Of a DNA stretch of 64,000 bases, positions 53,061 through 64,000 are shown piece after piece; the stretch's first letter is position 1, and every line of letters starts with the position of its first letter. Origin of the DNA: Rhyzopertha dominica. Taxonomy: Eukaryota; Arthropoda; Insecta; Coleoptera; Bostrichidae. The translations under genes were made by a program, and so were the position numbers. The notes under the pieces were generated by a model, which saw only the letters and a program-made list of their open reading frames with translations, ran no database searches and was not told the DNA's origin. The stretch covers positions 4,216,001-4,280,000 of the forward strand of contig QCXZ01000137.1 of assembly GCA_025024175.1 (NCBI GenBank), read 5' to 3'.

Positions 53061-55440
53061 ATTGATTTTAAAAGATCATATTCACTCAAAGAGGACCGAA
53101 AGTGTAAGGACCAGTCGAGTTATGTTTGAAGTAAGTTTTCCATGATTAAAAGAACATTATTGGCCAAAAAATATATCGACATTATTCGCTACCACAAATT
53201 GATATTGTATTCGAAATCCAGGTTTATTAATGATTATGATCTGACAGCAGTTAATTAATTATGTGCACGTTGTATTTAACAGTATTTGAATTCTGCGTAG
53301 GTTGCTCTGATGTTTGGAATTTACATTACATAGGCAAGAACTTGCCAATAGGGCAATATAGATCAGTGTAAATAGATATAATAAGTCGATAAATTAAAAA
53401 TAATTGAAATGTACTCCAACGTCTTATATAGTTAAATTTTGTTTTCAATATAGCTTAAATAAATAATTGGCAAACTTTATTGCAGTTTATTAATTAATAT
53501 TTTTGGTAACAAATTAGTAGGAAAAATATCTAATGTTTTGCAAAAGTGTTCAAATTTACTTAAAAATGAATAGCTGCTCTTCCTTACAAAATCGCTAAAA
53601 AGTATGGATTCAGTTAAATATTTAGGAACAGTTTAGCAAAGCGCGTTGAAATATTGAAATATGGGAAACAGAAATTGTATCATCATATAATCATTTCAAC
53701 TTTTTTGCCTTCATTCATTTAGAAAATACAAAGCTAACTTGAATTTTTCAAATGGCAAGCATGGTCAAATTTAATAACTTACATCCAACATTTTAGTTCT
53801 GGAAAAGTAAAACTAAGAGCTTTGAATTTAAACATTTCTAACTGTTCGAAATCTTCAACGTTCTGAAAATATTTAGCTGTAATCATACTTTTTAGCGACC
53901 CTGTACATAGACAAGCACGTTTTATAACTGCATGCCATCTGTTAATATGAAGCCATTTTCTGGTGAATGGAATGTGGTAGTACCCGTCACATGCAACGTA
54001 AAATACACAACATACGTTAAGTGTTAAAACAAATACTCGCAGGTCCTCAATGAACTTCACTTATTAAACCTGAATATATGATTATAACTTGCAAATTGAT
54101 TGTAAATGTTTCCCAGTATGCGGTATTTGTACTTATTACAATGAACTAATTGATACGATGGTTGAAAAACAATGTTCGCTTTTAGCACTTCTTAAAGTGT
54201 AGGTAATTCGTGGACACTTTGGAGCACATTTATGTAGAATTGTTACATACTTCTTAATGTCAAAACCTAGTACTCGTTGCAAATTAGGCAGAAGAAAAAC
54301 AAATTAACACTTGTTGGTTTTTGGCAAATCTTCTTTGGGTTATTATAATAAAACTGAAGCAGAAGATGTATTGGCGTAATCAAATACCAACTAAACATTT
54401 TTCTTGCTTAGATTTGAATTATAAAGTTAAACTCAACTCCAATTCATTATTTGTCTGACAGATTGGTCCCGTATGACGTCACATCTCATTGGTTTACACT
54501 GTTTATTCGCCATTAGAATTTGTAATTCGTGTTGTAGAATAATGCATAGCGTGTGTACGAATCTGTTACAAGGTGAATTATCTGAATCATATAGAGGCTT
54601 TAGAAAATATAAAAAACGTGGCGCATGCTGTAGTAAACACGTGAGCATATATTTTTAATTATTCCATTTAATATTCAATTTTGCTATATAATAAAGTAAC
54701 ATCGATCTCTATTTTTTACTAATACGAAAATGAAATTCAAATATTGTTTGTATAATAGCATCGTTTAAATGAAAAACTCGAACTTCTCAAGATAAAAAAC
54801 TTGTTTTTATTTAGATAAACATTTTTATTGACACTGACAAGTACAAGGATCTTAAAACCATACGACAAACAAAGTATTATCTCCTTACCAACAACTAATG
54901 CCTTGTCAAGCCGATGCATTTTCTGATAAAAACGCATCTTATCTGGCGCAATAAAAAATACAGCGATTTTGTTACAGGAGGTACCATTACTTTCTCCGCT
55001 GGAACGAACCGACTTGAGATGACACATGTTCCCGTGATTATAGAAAGTTGGAAGAAAAAGTTTCCGTCATGTTCGTATAATTTAATAAATTCGCAAATCT
55101 GACAAAATTGGGATAATAGGCGCGAAAGCAAGTTCGCTTTTACTATTGACACTGCTGACACTAGTTCTCAGGCAGCATAAAAATAGAAATCTAAAGGGGG
55201 TACCTTACATATGCAATTATTAAATGTCTCCATCGAGTTTTAAATATATTTGAACAAGACTTACTACAACCCAAAAAACGAAACTCAAAAGCAAATACAC
55301 AAATTCCAATATCCTATTGTTATTTCCCAGAAACCGTCAACTTTGAACATTTGCTTGCTTCTGGGTGTATTTTTTGAAATGTATTCATTTTGATTTTTTT
55401 TTATTCCTAATGACAATTCCTTTAGAAAAATATTAGTAAA
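53061..55440. other. Unassigned stretch downstream of array 2
   Basis: AT-rich. Open frames at 53779-54060 (minus) and 54433-54658 (both strands) have no recognised family. The region 54880-55190 is somewhat richer in G and C and could hold a distal promoter or 5' exon on the minus strand, but I see no decisive signal. Confidence 0.35.
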
Positions 55441-56565
55441 ATTTCTGAGTTTGTTTTTGCTAGCCGATTATGTAATTACGCTGAAAAAAAAGTTAATTAA
55501 TACAGCTCAACATGGATTTCGTAAAAATAAATCAACTTCTACCCAAAGTCATGATCTATTAGAGATTATAATGAAAAGTCTAGAAAACAAGTCTAATGTA
55601 GCCACCATATGTTTTTATTTTAAATGCGCTTTTGACTAAGGAGATCACGAGCTTCTCATAAACAAACTAGAGGCCATAGGTCTTACAGAAGTAACTTAGG
55701 TATGGATAACATCTTATTAAATAAACAAGAAAGAAATTGTAAATTTGAAAGGCACTCTGTCTGCAGAAAGAAAAGTAATTTCTGTGGTACCACAGGGCTC
55801 GATCCTTGGCCCTTTATTGTTTATCTTATTCGTGAACGATCTATCACTGAATGGCTCCTCTCAAGTAATAAAATATGCTGATAATACGAACCTTGTGGTT
55901 TTAAATGACTTGTGTGAAAAAGGTACTAAAGCAGCTGAACTGGTGTACTACAATGGCTTAGTCCTGAACTTAAACAAAACATTAGATTCTTAACAAAGAA
56001 CGCAAATCGTAAAGAAAATATTCGCATTAAACTAAATGATAACATAATTACTCAATTAGATCAAATTAAATTTATCAGATTAATTACTGATCATAAGCTG
56101 ACATGGCAGCAGCAAATAATCAGTCTTAGCGATCGATTGTCATCTGTTTGTTTTTTATTGAGAAGACTAAGGGATACTAGCATCGGTGTGCTAAAACTGG
56201 TGTATTTTGTGCTTTTCCAGTCGTTACTGTCATACGATTTGTTATTCTGGGGTAACTCAAGTCATGCAATTGAGGTCTTTAATATACAAAAAAATCACTA
56301 CGATATATGAAAGGAGTGAGTGCGACTTACTCATGTAAGTCAATTAAAAAAATGAATAGAAAATATAGAATACTTGCATTACCTAGATTGTATGTTCTCC
56401 ACTTTACTGTGTTACAACAAACTTGATGAAAATTTGAAAAATGTAAGTCATTAGTAATTTTCAAAAATAAATTGCGAGAATATTTACTAGACCAAACGCT
56501 GTTTTCTGTTAATGATGTCTAATTGTTTTTTCTAATTATGATATTTTACTTTATGTTTTGTTTTG
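55440..56565 (+). pseudogene. Non-LTR retrotransposon (LINE) reverse transcriptase fragment
   Basis: Plus-strand pieces: INTAQHGFRKNKSTSTQSHD (RT entry), a decayed AFD box followed by a stop, VVPQGSILGPLLFILFVNDL and KYADNTNLVV, in which the YADD box is YADN. Further on, LTWQQQIISLSDRL and SLLSYDLLFWGNSSHAIEVF are typical of the jockey/CR1-type C-terminal region. Several stops and frameshifts make it dead, and it is 5'-truncated. It is interrupted by the transposon at 56572; its (TTA)n tail resumes at about 58424. Confidence 0.82.
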
Positions 56566-56742
56566 TATATACAGGATGTCTCAGGAATGATAATGATCCT
56601 GACGAAATTAAAAATGCAACCCAAAATACATTCTCATAGCCAATGTGGTTATTTTACATAATGGTATTCTTTTAAAAATAAATTGGGAATCCATGACGGC
56701 TATGCGCTATGGTTCCTGTTACTGAATTTATTAAAAGTCAAA

Positions 56743-57790
56743 ATGTATTCAAATGATAAAAAAACAGATATGATTTTGATTTATGGTGAAGGCAAGAAAA
56801 ATACTTCCGCTGCTGCCCGTTTATACAGACAACGTTTTCCAAATAGAAGAGCTCCTGCCGATACAATTTTCAAGAGACTTGAATTAACTTTAAGGACGAA
56901 CTGGCCACCACTGAAAAAGTCAAGAGACAGAACAGCAACAGGCCCTTCGAATGAAATTAGAATATTGGAAATGATTGACGAAAATCCTCATATTAGTCAA
57001 AGGGTAGTCTCAAGAGCAACCGGTATTAATCTGTCTTCAGAACACCAAATAATTAAAGGCAATCAATTTCATCCGTATCACTTGCAATTAGTTCAGGCCT
57101 TAAAGGAGACATATTATCCTAAAAGACTGGCTTTTTGTAACTTTTTTCGGGAACACCAAAATTTGAATGTGAGATTTTATGACATTTGCTTCTCAGATGA
57201 AGCAAGATTTTCTAATAATGGTGGAGTTAACAAACATAACATGCATTATTATGAGCAAGAAAATCCACTTTGGTTTCGAGGACATTTTCAAACTATCTAC
57301 TCGACGAATGTCTGGTGCGGAATATTGGGGAATCAAATTGTTGGGCCTTATTTTTTTCGCGATAGTTTAAACGGCAATACTTATCTAAATTTTTTAAGAA
57401 ACATTTTACCGATACTTCTCCAAAATGTAAATTTACAAGTAAGGCAAGACCTATGGTTCCAACAAGATGGGGCACCTGCGCATTATCATAGAATAGTGCG
57501 ACATATCTTGATTTGGTTTTGCCTAACCGATGGATAGGAAGAGGTTCAATTAATCCTTGGTCACTGAGAAGCCCGGACTTTACCCCTTTGGATTTTTTTC
57601 TGTGGGGAATGGTAAAAGAGCAAGTATACCAACACCAGTTGAAAGTGCAGAACATTTAGAAAATAAAATACGTGATGCATGTAGATCCATCACTCCAGAA
57701 ATGTTAATGCATGTTAAAAGATCGTTTTGGGCACGAATTCAAGCTTGTGAAAACAGCGCCGGGCGACATTTTGAGCATTTATTACATTAG
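56743..57790 (+). pseudogene. Tc1/mariner-like transposase with N-terminal DUF4817-type helix-turn-helix, two frameshifts
   Basis: The ATG at 56743 begins MYSNDKKTDMILIYGEGKKN; the frame is open upstream to 56683, but only from a TTG. The helix-turn-helix (TSAAARLYRQRFPNRRAP) is the insect DUF4817 type, followed by PHISQRVVSRATGI. Catalytic blocks: ICFSDEARFSNNG, WFQQDGAPAHYHR and, after a frameshift near 57520, LRSPDFTPLDFFLWG. Spacing between the second and third Asp is 36 residues. A second shift near 57655 precedes the C-terminal GRHFEHLLH-stop at 57788-57790. It is the least decayed transposase in the window. Confidence 0.88.
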
Positions 57791-57941
57791 TGTTATTGAA
57801 TAAACATTTTTCAAAAATAAAATTTGTTTTACAATACTGAATTTACTCAAAGCAAATGATTGAAGTTTATGTCAAAATTTACGAATTTATACAGCTCTCT
57901 ACGTTTTATATTTTTTAAGACGATGAACAATTATCACTTAT

Positions 57942-58140
57942 AATACCACAAGAGCTTCAAAATTATCGGGTATTTCCCGATAGGTTCGTTGCAAACAAAT
58001 AAAGTCGTCAAGTTTTTCAGGTTAAAAAATCACGAGCGCTTCGCTCTCGTGATTTTTTAACCTGAAAAACTTGACGACTTTATTTGTTTGCAACGAACCT
58101 TGAGGGAAATGCCAGATAATTTTGAAGCTCGTGTGGTATT
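57942..58140. repeat. 199-bp palindrome (fold-back element)
   Basis: Perfect inner arms of 55 bp (57982-58036 against 58046-58100) around a 9-base loop, with imperfect outer arms reaching AATACC at 57942 and GGTATT at 58140. It lies between the transposase stop and the right terminal repeat of the host transposon, so it is a later insertion or a local expansion. As RNA it would form a long hairpin. Confidence 0.88.
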
Positions 58141-58423
58141 CGGGGGATTATTTTTCCGATTTTTCTCCAATTTTCACAAGTGAATTCAACCTGTCAGTTT
58201 GACGTGTGGTTAATTTGACTGGATCATGTTTTGTTTTTTATATATAGCAACTACCAGAGAAAATAATCAAAAAATTATCAGTATAATACCATGTAGGTTG
58301 TACCACGTGACGTCGAATGGTGCAATTCTATTGGTCGATATTTGGGTCGGAAAAATAATCAATGTTATTTTGGGGTGCATTTTTAATTTCGTCAGGGTCA
58401 ATATCATTCGTGAACATCCTGTA

Positions 58424-58455
58424 TATAAAGTATTATTATTATTATTATTATTATT
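58424..58455 (+). repeat. (TTA)n microsatellite, probable 3' tail of the interrupted LINE
   Basis: A run of ATT/TTA units directly follows the transposon's right TA. Such short simple tails are typical of jockey/CR1-like LINE 3' ends, and the LINE fragment stops just left of the transposon. Confidence 0.7.
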
Positions 58456-61400
58456 TTGATATTACAGCGATGTTAAATGCCTGCACATTAATAAATGTGA
58501 TTGTGTATCAAGAGCCGATTTATCCCCCAGATAAATAACATCTCTATTAAGCGTTTCTTTTAAATGATGATGTCAACATCTCACTTTATACGATCTGACG
58601 CACATGCACACCATCTTGGTACATTAAACCTCAATTACTGAATTTATCCTATTAGAAGCATTTGCCAGGCGATTTGACTTTGTGATTCTGTCTAACGACG
58701 TTTGACGTACACCTACTAACCTATTAAAAGCTCTTGGGCAACGAGTCTGACTAAATTTCGTGCGTTTGCCATATTTGGAATAAAATTTGCACACCGCGAC
58801 CATATGGTCGAGATACCATCGAAAATTGACCTTAAAAATGCGATTCGGTTACGAAATTTGTGCATATATTGCAACCCTTCACTTAGCTACCCCTTGATGG
58901 GCAAGAAAACCTAAATTTATTAAATTATTAGGCATTTTGTTTACTGACATGCTGCGCATGTGATTTTCTATGATTCACTCGTATGGTATTTGTTTAGATC
59001 TGCTCGTTGCACTACATATTGCGCTGCGTAAACGAATAAACAAATGCTTTCCCTGTACGTGAACAATTTTATTGCAGATGCAGATGGTTTTATGTCGTTT
59101 TCACGTTGGCGAAAGTGCTCTTTAAAAGGTGTTGCGTCCATTTTGCAAATTCGTGAGAATTCGACTTCCTTTTGAAACGTTTACCGTGCGAAAAGCTTAT
59201 TGTTGTAATGTGTATGGGGAAATAATTTATACCTCTGGGTTTTACTTGTTCAAAGCTATTGCAGTAATGATCCTGTTATCGTCTAACTGTACTTTTCGTT
59301 AAAGAATGTGAGAATTTATAAGCGTGATAACCCAACGTAAAGGAACATTTTTTCAAATTTTTGATAGAAGGAAATGACATCTGCAACCTAAATAAAATTA
59401 TTACCTTAGATAATTTTATATGATCAAAACCATAATTCAAATTATCAAATCAAATTAATTTCAGTTGGCTGTAAAATGCGCCTTTTTCTGTGATATAACA
59501 AATTAAAGTTGCAAAGCCAAGAGCATATTTGCAATAGTATACAGTATACCCTATTGATACTGCGAAATTTACGCTATAAAATAGACAAAAACCAAAGGGC
59601 CTGCCGATCACAAATGTTGTTTTACCCTGACTAATTAGTGTAAATTTTTGGACTATTTTTAAATGATCGTATGCAGAATAAAAATACGTAAAACGTAAAT
59701 ACCTTCCAATGTTGATATGTGAAAGGGCAAACAATAAATATGGATCAAAGCTTAAAAAAGTTGCAAAAATTAGAGCGTAGTTTTCATTAAATAATCATCC
59801 AATTAAGTGATATCTCAAACGGAATTCGAATTGGTCGAGGTCTCATACTATACTGTTCAAATAAAATTGCGACACACCTACATTTTAACGCATTTGAAAT
59901 GCTTTTTTATAAATTATAACCTACTATAAATTAAAATGCATGTCCATGCTGTGCTGTCTGCACCGCAACCAACTGCAGATAGATCTATTATTATTTCTAC
60001 TTACTATAAATTAATATTTTTAATATGGTCACACTTCACAGACCAGTTTTCTCATAATCAATGTAGTAGGGGCGAAAACAACCCTGTTATTATTTTCTTT
60101 TATTGTATTTGTAAAAATGTTTTAAAACATTGGGAATCATTGGCGTTAACAAATTTTTGACTCTACATTTCGAAATTGTGAGAAATGAGCGCCACAAATC
60201 AAATTAACATATAAGTAAAAACGACCTGTATAAATAAAACAACTGCTATAGAAGCATTCAGCAAAACTGAGCAATCGTATCCAAAATTATGAAAGAAATT
60301 TGAAATGAGCTAAGAATAAAGATAAAGGTGTCATAAAAAGGGGTATATCTGCACCAAAGTATAGATAAAAGTAACTTAGAGGCAGAAAGGTTTACTGCAA
60401 ATGTATAGTAAGAGAAAATGGGTCTTACTTTACTTCAGATGACACTGATGTTGCTGTTGCTTCTAAAAACTGAATCCTAAAGTAATTTACAAAGGAAATG
60501 CAAAGTTTAGCAAGAAAGATTTAGTTTGAAATTTGCCCTTTTTATTGGACTGTCAGATCCAGATGTCTATTCAGGAGAATGCATTCGCAAGAGCTTGTTG
60601 ATGTTGATTCTTTTTCATTAAAGTTAGCATTAATTTCATGATTCATGAGAGCAACGGAAATGGTTGTCAAAAGTTAAGCAACTGTATTTCACTGAACATT
60701 TTTAATATTTGCTATAAACAAGTACGAACAAACAGCGCGATTAGTAATTTATAGCACATCTATTCTTTGCAAATATTTTACCATGGAAAGCTATTCGTAC
60801 AAAAGTTTGAATTTTTTAACTACTCTCGACAAGTAAAAGATTGAACTCTTAAATATCGAGTCACAAAGTATTCCCTTTCGATAACATGATGTTTAACTAT
60901 CTCAAGGCACTTTTTCCCAGCAATATGGGTCGCCCATTCCAAAAATTCCTAAGATACACAACTCCAGGGAAATCAACATTTCGATAACTATACACAGAAC
61001 CAGTCTGGTGTGTGCTCTCGAGGTTATTGACATTGACAGTGATCTCACATACCTCAATTTTGTGTTTTGTAATTAGGTGGAGCCCACCTTTCCAGGGATA
61101 CAAACAACAGTGGGGGGAGTGAGCAAGTAACATACCTTTGTGATTTATCAGATATTTGTGTATAACGTGGCGATCTCAAGTCGTGAAATTATGGCCCAAA
61201 ATGATATTAACAGTGATTCTCAGCAAGAGGCTAATTTTCTTGAAGAAGTCAGAGTATATTATCGCAGTATACCATGATACCCTACTAAGCATATTCCAAG
61301 CTAGACGAGCGTTTTTTTTAATAAACTACAATGTACAATACACTAACACCCACTTAAGTACCATGAGGTTTTTAAATCTTTTTATAATCAATTTCTAACA

Positions 61401-62470
61401 AGATCGATATACAAATCTCTGATTCACGTGGATTTTCAAAAAGCGGCCTGGAAAAAATTTGAAAACTGATCTTGACAAGTTGGAATCTCATGTTTCAATT
61501 TTTCTTCATAACGATTTCATCACAGGATTGTCTGCACAAAGTAAGATTGTTTACTACAGCTTTATCAGTAGTGTTAGTTATCATATATGGTAGAGCTGGC
61601 GAACAGGAAAACCAAAATAATAGTACCCCTCAGGGTTCATTACAGTATTTTTTTAAAAAGCACCAAGCATACAAGAATTCTACACTGATCAGAAAATGGT
61701 GAATAATGAACTTGGTTTCTCGTTTTGTGTAATGTACAAATTATAAAATTGTATGCGCAATTAGCCAGGTAAGAGTAAATTTGTAAGTGGTATTTTAATA
61801 CCTGAACTTTGATAATAGCATCTACTTACAGACGCTAGAAATATAAAAGAAAAACAATTAATTGAAACATCCATTATTTTTTATAAAAGAAAGTATACGA
61901 CCAAACAGCAGTGTCTGTAATCGGAATATGAGAGGATTTACCCAAGTTAAAGTTAAATTTCAATGCTGACAAAGAGAATGGACTAATTTAAAGCATTGGC
62001 GGAAATACCAGGATAATGTCTGACAATCCTAACTTGTGTCATTTTACTGGTTAATTCGAGAAATTTAAATATTTAGGTATCCCTTTTTTAGGTAAAAAAA
62101 ACACTCTAAAGTAAGTTAACAGCTTTCTTATCAAACAGTTACTCATACAAAAATTTCTATGCAATGACTAATAATATGTTAAATTGCTTCAAAGCATTGT
62201 TTTGTAAAACAAATGCTCTGTTTAATCGATTTTATCAAAACAAGTACTATACAACGCAGTGACTAAGCCATATAAGAAATAATTTGTAAATACACAAACG
62301 TTTCAGGAAATTACGTAGAAAAAGAAATTATTTTCGTTCTTCTCGTGTTTTTTTTAGTCAGGGACTCATGAACTACCCTAAAATAATACCACCAGCGCGA
62401 TCATTATTCTCATATAAGTTATTTCTAAATAATGTATGGTCTCAAAGCTTTCTCAACATAATTAAATGAT
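58456..62470. other. Unassigned stretch
   Basis: AT-rich, with no recognised exon, RNA gene or element ends. Short open frames (for example 59450-59734 minus, 60897-61133 minus, 61472-61702 plus) have no family I can name. Confidence 0.4.
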
Positions 62471-62479
62471 AAAAACATT

Positions 62480-62830
62480 TCTCTAGATAAGGCTTTCCTG
62501 CAAACAGGACCAATGAACCTTACTACATTCTTGTTTTCAAACTTGACATTCATTTCTGAAAGGGACAAAGTGAAATTTTTCTCATCATCCATAATATTGA
62601 ATTTGTCAACAAAATTAATGTATCTTAATGAACGACAATCTGGGAATCCTTTCCAATTGTGACAAGGTGACCCTTCTTTTTCGAAACCATCAAATCATTT
62701 TGGGAAAATTGCTCTTAAAACCGTTGTTTTTGAAACGCTGAATCTTCCAGCTAATTTTCGCTGCGAAACTCCAACTTTGGCTTTAGAAGTTTCAATCAGT
62801 GTCTTTGTACCTCTCCTAGTTTAAAATTCT
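62480..62830 (-). pseudogene. Tc1/mariner-like (IS630-type) transposase fossil
   Basis: The minus strand shows RGTKTLIETSKAKVGVSQRK, LAGRFSVSKTTVLRAIF (helix-turn-helix) and, further on, IMDDEKNFTLS, the block around the first catalytic Asp in this family (MDDExYF-like). Much sequence between the two blocks has been lost, and no terminal repeats were found. It differs from the three elements above. Confidence 0.6.
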
Positions 62831-64000
62831 TGGTCGAGCAGTTTCATGTAGGTAAACCCTCCCAACATTAATTAAGGTCTTATGAATTATTCTNCTTTAC
62901 AAACTAAACTCATAGTCAAGTTAGGTAGATTATCTTGTATGGGTATATGATTATAACTGTGCGAATTAAAAGGAGTTAACTATATAAAAAATATTCTGAA
63001 AAATTAGGATCTATACGTTACTATTTAACATACACTGCTCCAATTAATTAAAGCACCGAAAAAAATATCCAAAACATTGATGTTAATTGGTGTTTAAACT
63101 ACTTGGCCGATTTGTATGATATTGTTCGGAAGAAAATCAATTTCATAACTTAACATATTTTTATTGTTCGTTTGGTTACATTACAATTCTCAAATGCATG
63201 CCATGAAAAAAATTAATTACAAGAAAATGTCATCAGGAGGCTCTATAGAGAATCTCTGGGATATTCTTGGTAGGTGATTGTAATAGGAGCATAATGATTG
63301 CAGCAACTTAGATGACTTAGGGTGGAGACTGATTCCAATCCGGGAAAACCGGATCAAAATGAAATTCCAAGATCTTATTCGAACCAAAGGCAGAAATACT
63401 CGCCACTGACAATTTGGTTCCTTTTTTCCCACTACGTTGACTGTCCTTTTTTGTTCATTCGTTAACTCCAATAAAAAAGAAGTTACTTTAATTTATTTTA
63501 TAGCGACTCCAAATGTATTAAGAAATATGGGGTTGGTTAACGTTTTATCTCCTCTAAAGAAAACATAATCGATATGATTCATTTTGACGAGAAATGCACT
63601 AATCAATACAAATATTGGCTTTTAAATATAAGCTGACATTTAGGTACTTCGAGATCGTTACATATCTCAGTTTATAATAAAAAATTAATGACTAAACCTT
63701 TTCCATATATGGGTCTTTGGGTTTACTAACGCGACAAATATGCGTTGTTAATATAAAATGTCAAATCACTGCGTGTCAGTCTAGCCTGTTTTGTTTTCCA
63801 TATACTGGTTGTTTAACAAATGAAAATGAATACGACTAGATCGAAAATGCAACCAATAATATATTTGCAGAGGTTACATCGAAAATTGTTTTTTGTCTCA
63901 AAAAATATAAAACAGACAGTTGTATCAATTTGTAAATTGGCATACGCATCACTTATTTGCTATAGCTGTTTGCATAATAGGCAACAAAGTAAATGATTTA
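62831..64000. other. Unassigned end of window
   Basis: AT-rich. A minus-strand open frame at 63217-63471 is unrecognised and may be further transposon debris. No exon or element ends seen. Confidence 0.35.

Larger units (their letters stand above)
56572..58421 (+). mobile_element. Third Tc1/mariner-like transposon (TA target), inserted in a LINE
   Basis: Left end CAGGATGTCTCAGGAATGAT at 56572 and right end the inverse of CAGGATGTTCACGAATGATA at 58421. About 54 bp of inverted repeat includes CCTGACGAAATTAAAAATGC. TA lies on both sides (56570-56571, 58422-58423). It encodes a transposase with a few frame breaks and contains a large palindrome at 57942-58140. A one-ended copy lies in Zfr intron 13 (18446-18667). 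Confidence 0.9.

Noticed and set aside
53779..54060. 93-codon minus-strand open frame with a hydrophobic start and a GTAAGT-like donor at its end
   Set aside because: The apparent start is GTG with an in-frame stop just before it, no good acceptor precedes it, and the sequence matches no family I know. AT-rich DNA of this length gives such frames by chance.
54895..55161. Possible cib 5' exon or another promoter on the minus strand
   Set aside because: Slightly higher GC and a plausible donor-like site, but no initiator, no decisive splice pair and no way to link it to cib from sequence alone.
63217..63471. 84-codon minus-strand open frame near the window end
   Set aside because: Might be transposon debris, but I could not match any catalytic or binding motif.

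Overview
The window is eukaryotic, from an arthropod and most likely an insect (a beetle would fit). It is AT-rich, has short GT-AG introns, two recognisable animal genes and a dense population of DNA transposons and retroelements. Scattered N bases point to a draft assembly.

Layout. (1) Positions 346-21538, plus strand: a complete zinc-finger RNA-binding protein gene (ZFR; Drosophila Zn72D). I could join it in frame across 15 coding exons into a predicted 904-residue protein. Its introns hold several mobile elements: a 2.6-kb element with 30-bp inverted ends and a 7-bp target duplication, transposase fossils, a THAP-domain remnant and old degenerate tandem repeats. (2) Positions 22173-28803: a satellite array of about 22 copies of a ~295-bp monomer, between the 3' ends of the two convergent genes. 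(3) Positions 29646-49164, minus strand: a ciboulot/beta-thymosin gene with five coding exons and 208 residues. Its three middle exons are each exactly 114 bp and each encodes one actin-binding repeat. Its introns hold a LINE remnant, a Penelope-like element with two hammerhead-ribozyme-like ends, a MULE nested inside a Tc1/mariner-like element, and a second Tc1/mariner-like element. (4) Positions 51405-53060: a second satellite array (~265-bp monomer), a diverged relative of the first in inverted orientation. (5) Positions 55440-58455: a LINE fragment interrupted by a third Tc1/mariner-like element, which itself carries a 199-bp palindrome. (6) Positions 58456-64000: no gene recognised, apart from a transposase fossil near 62.5-62.8 kb.

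Two plus-strand segments (40443-40564 and 50661-50835) look like coding exons, have compatible splice phases, and may form a small unrecognised gene (98 residues) antisense to ciboulot.

I see no prokaryotic-style system, CRISPR array, rRNA or tRNA. The most unusual items are the hammerhead-like motifs, the satellite array tagged by a 33-bp transposon-end palindrome, the paired inverted satellite arrays around ciboulot, and the candidate antisense gene. ZFR and ciboulot have no evident functional link; they are neighbours only.
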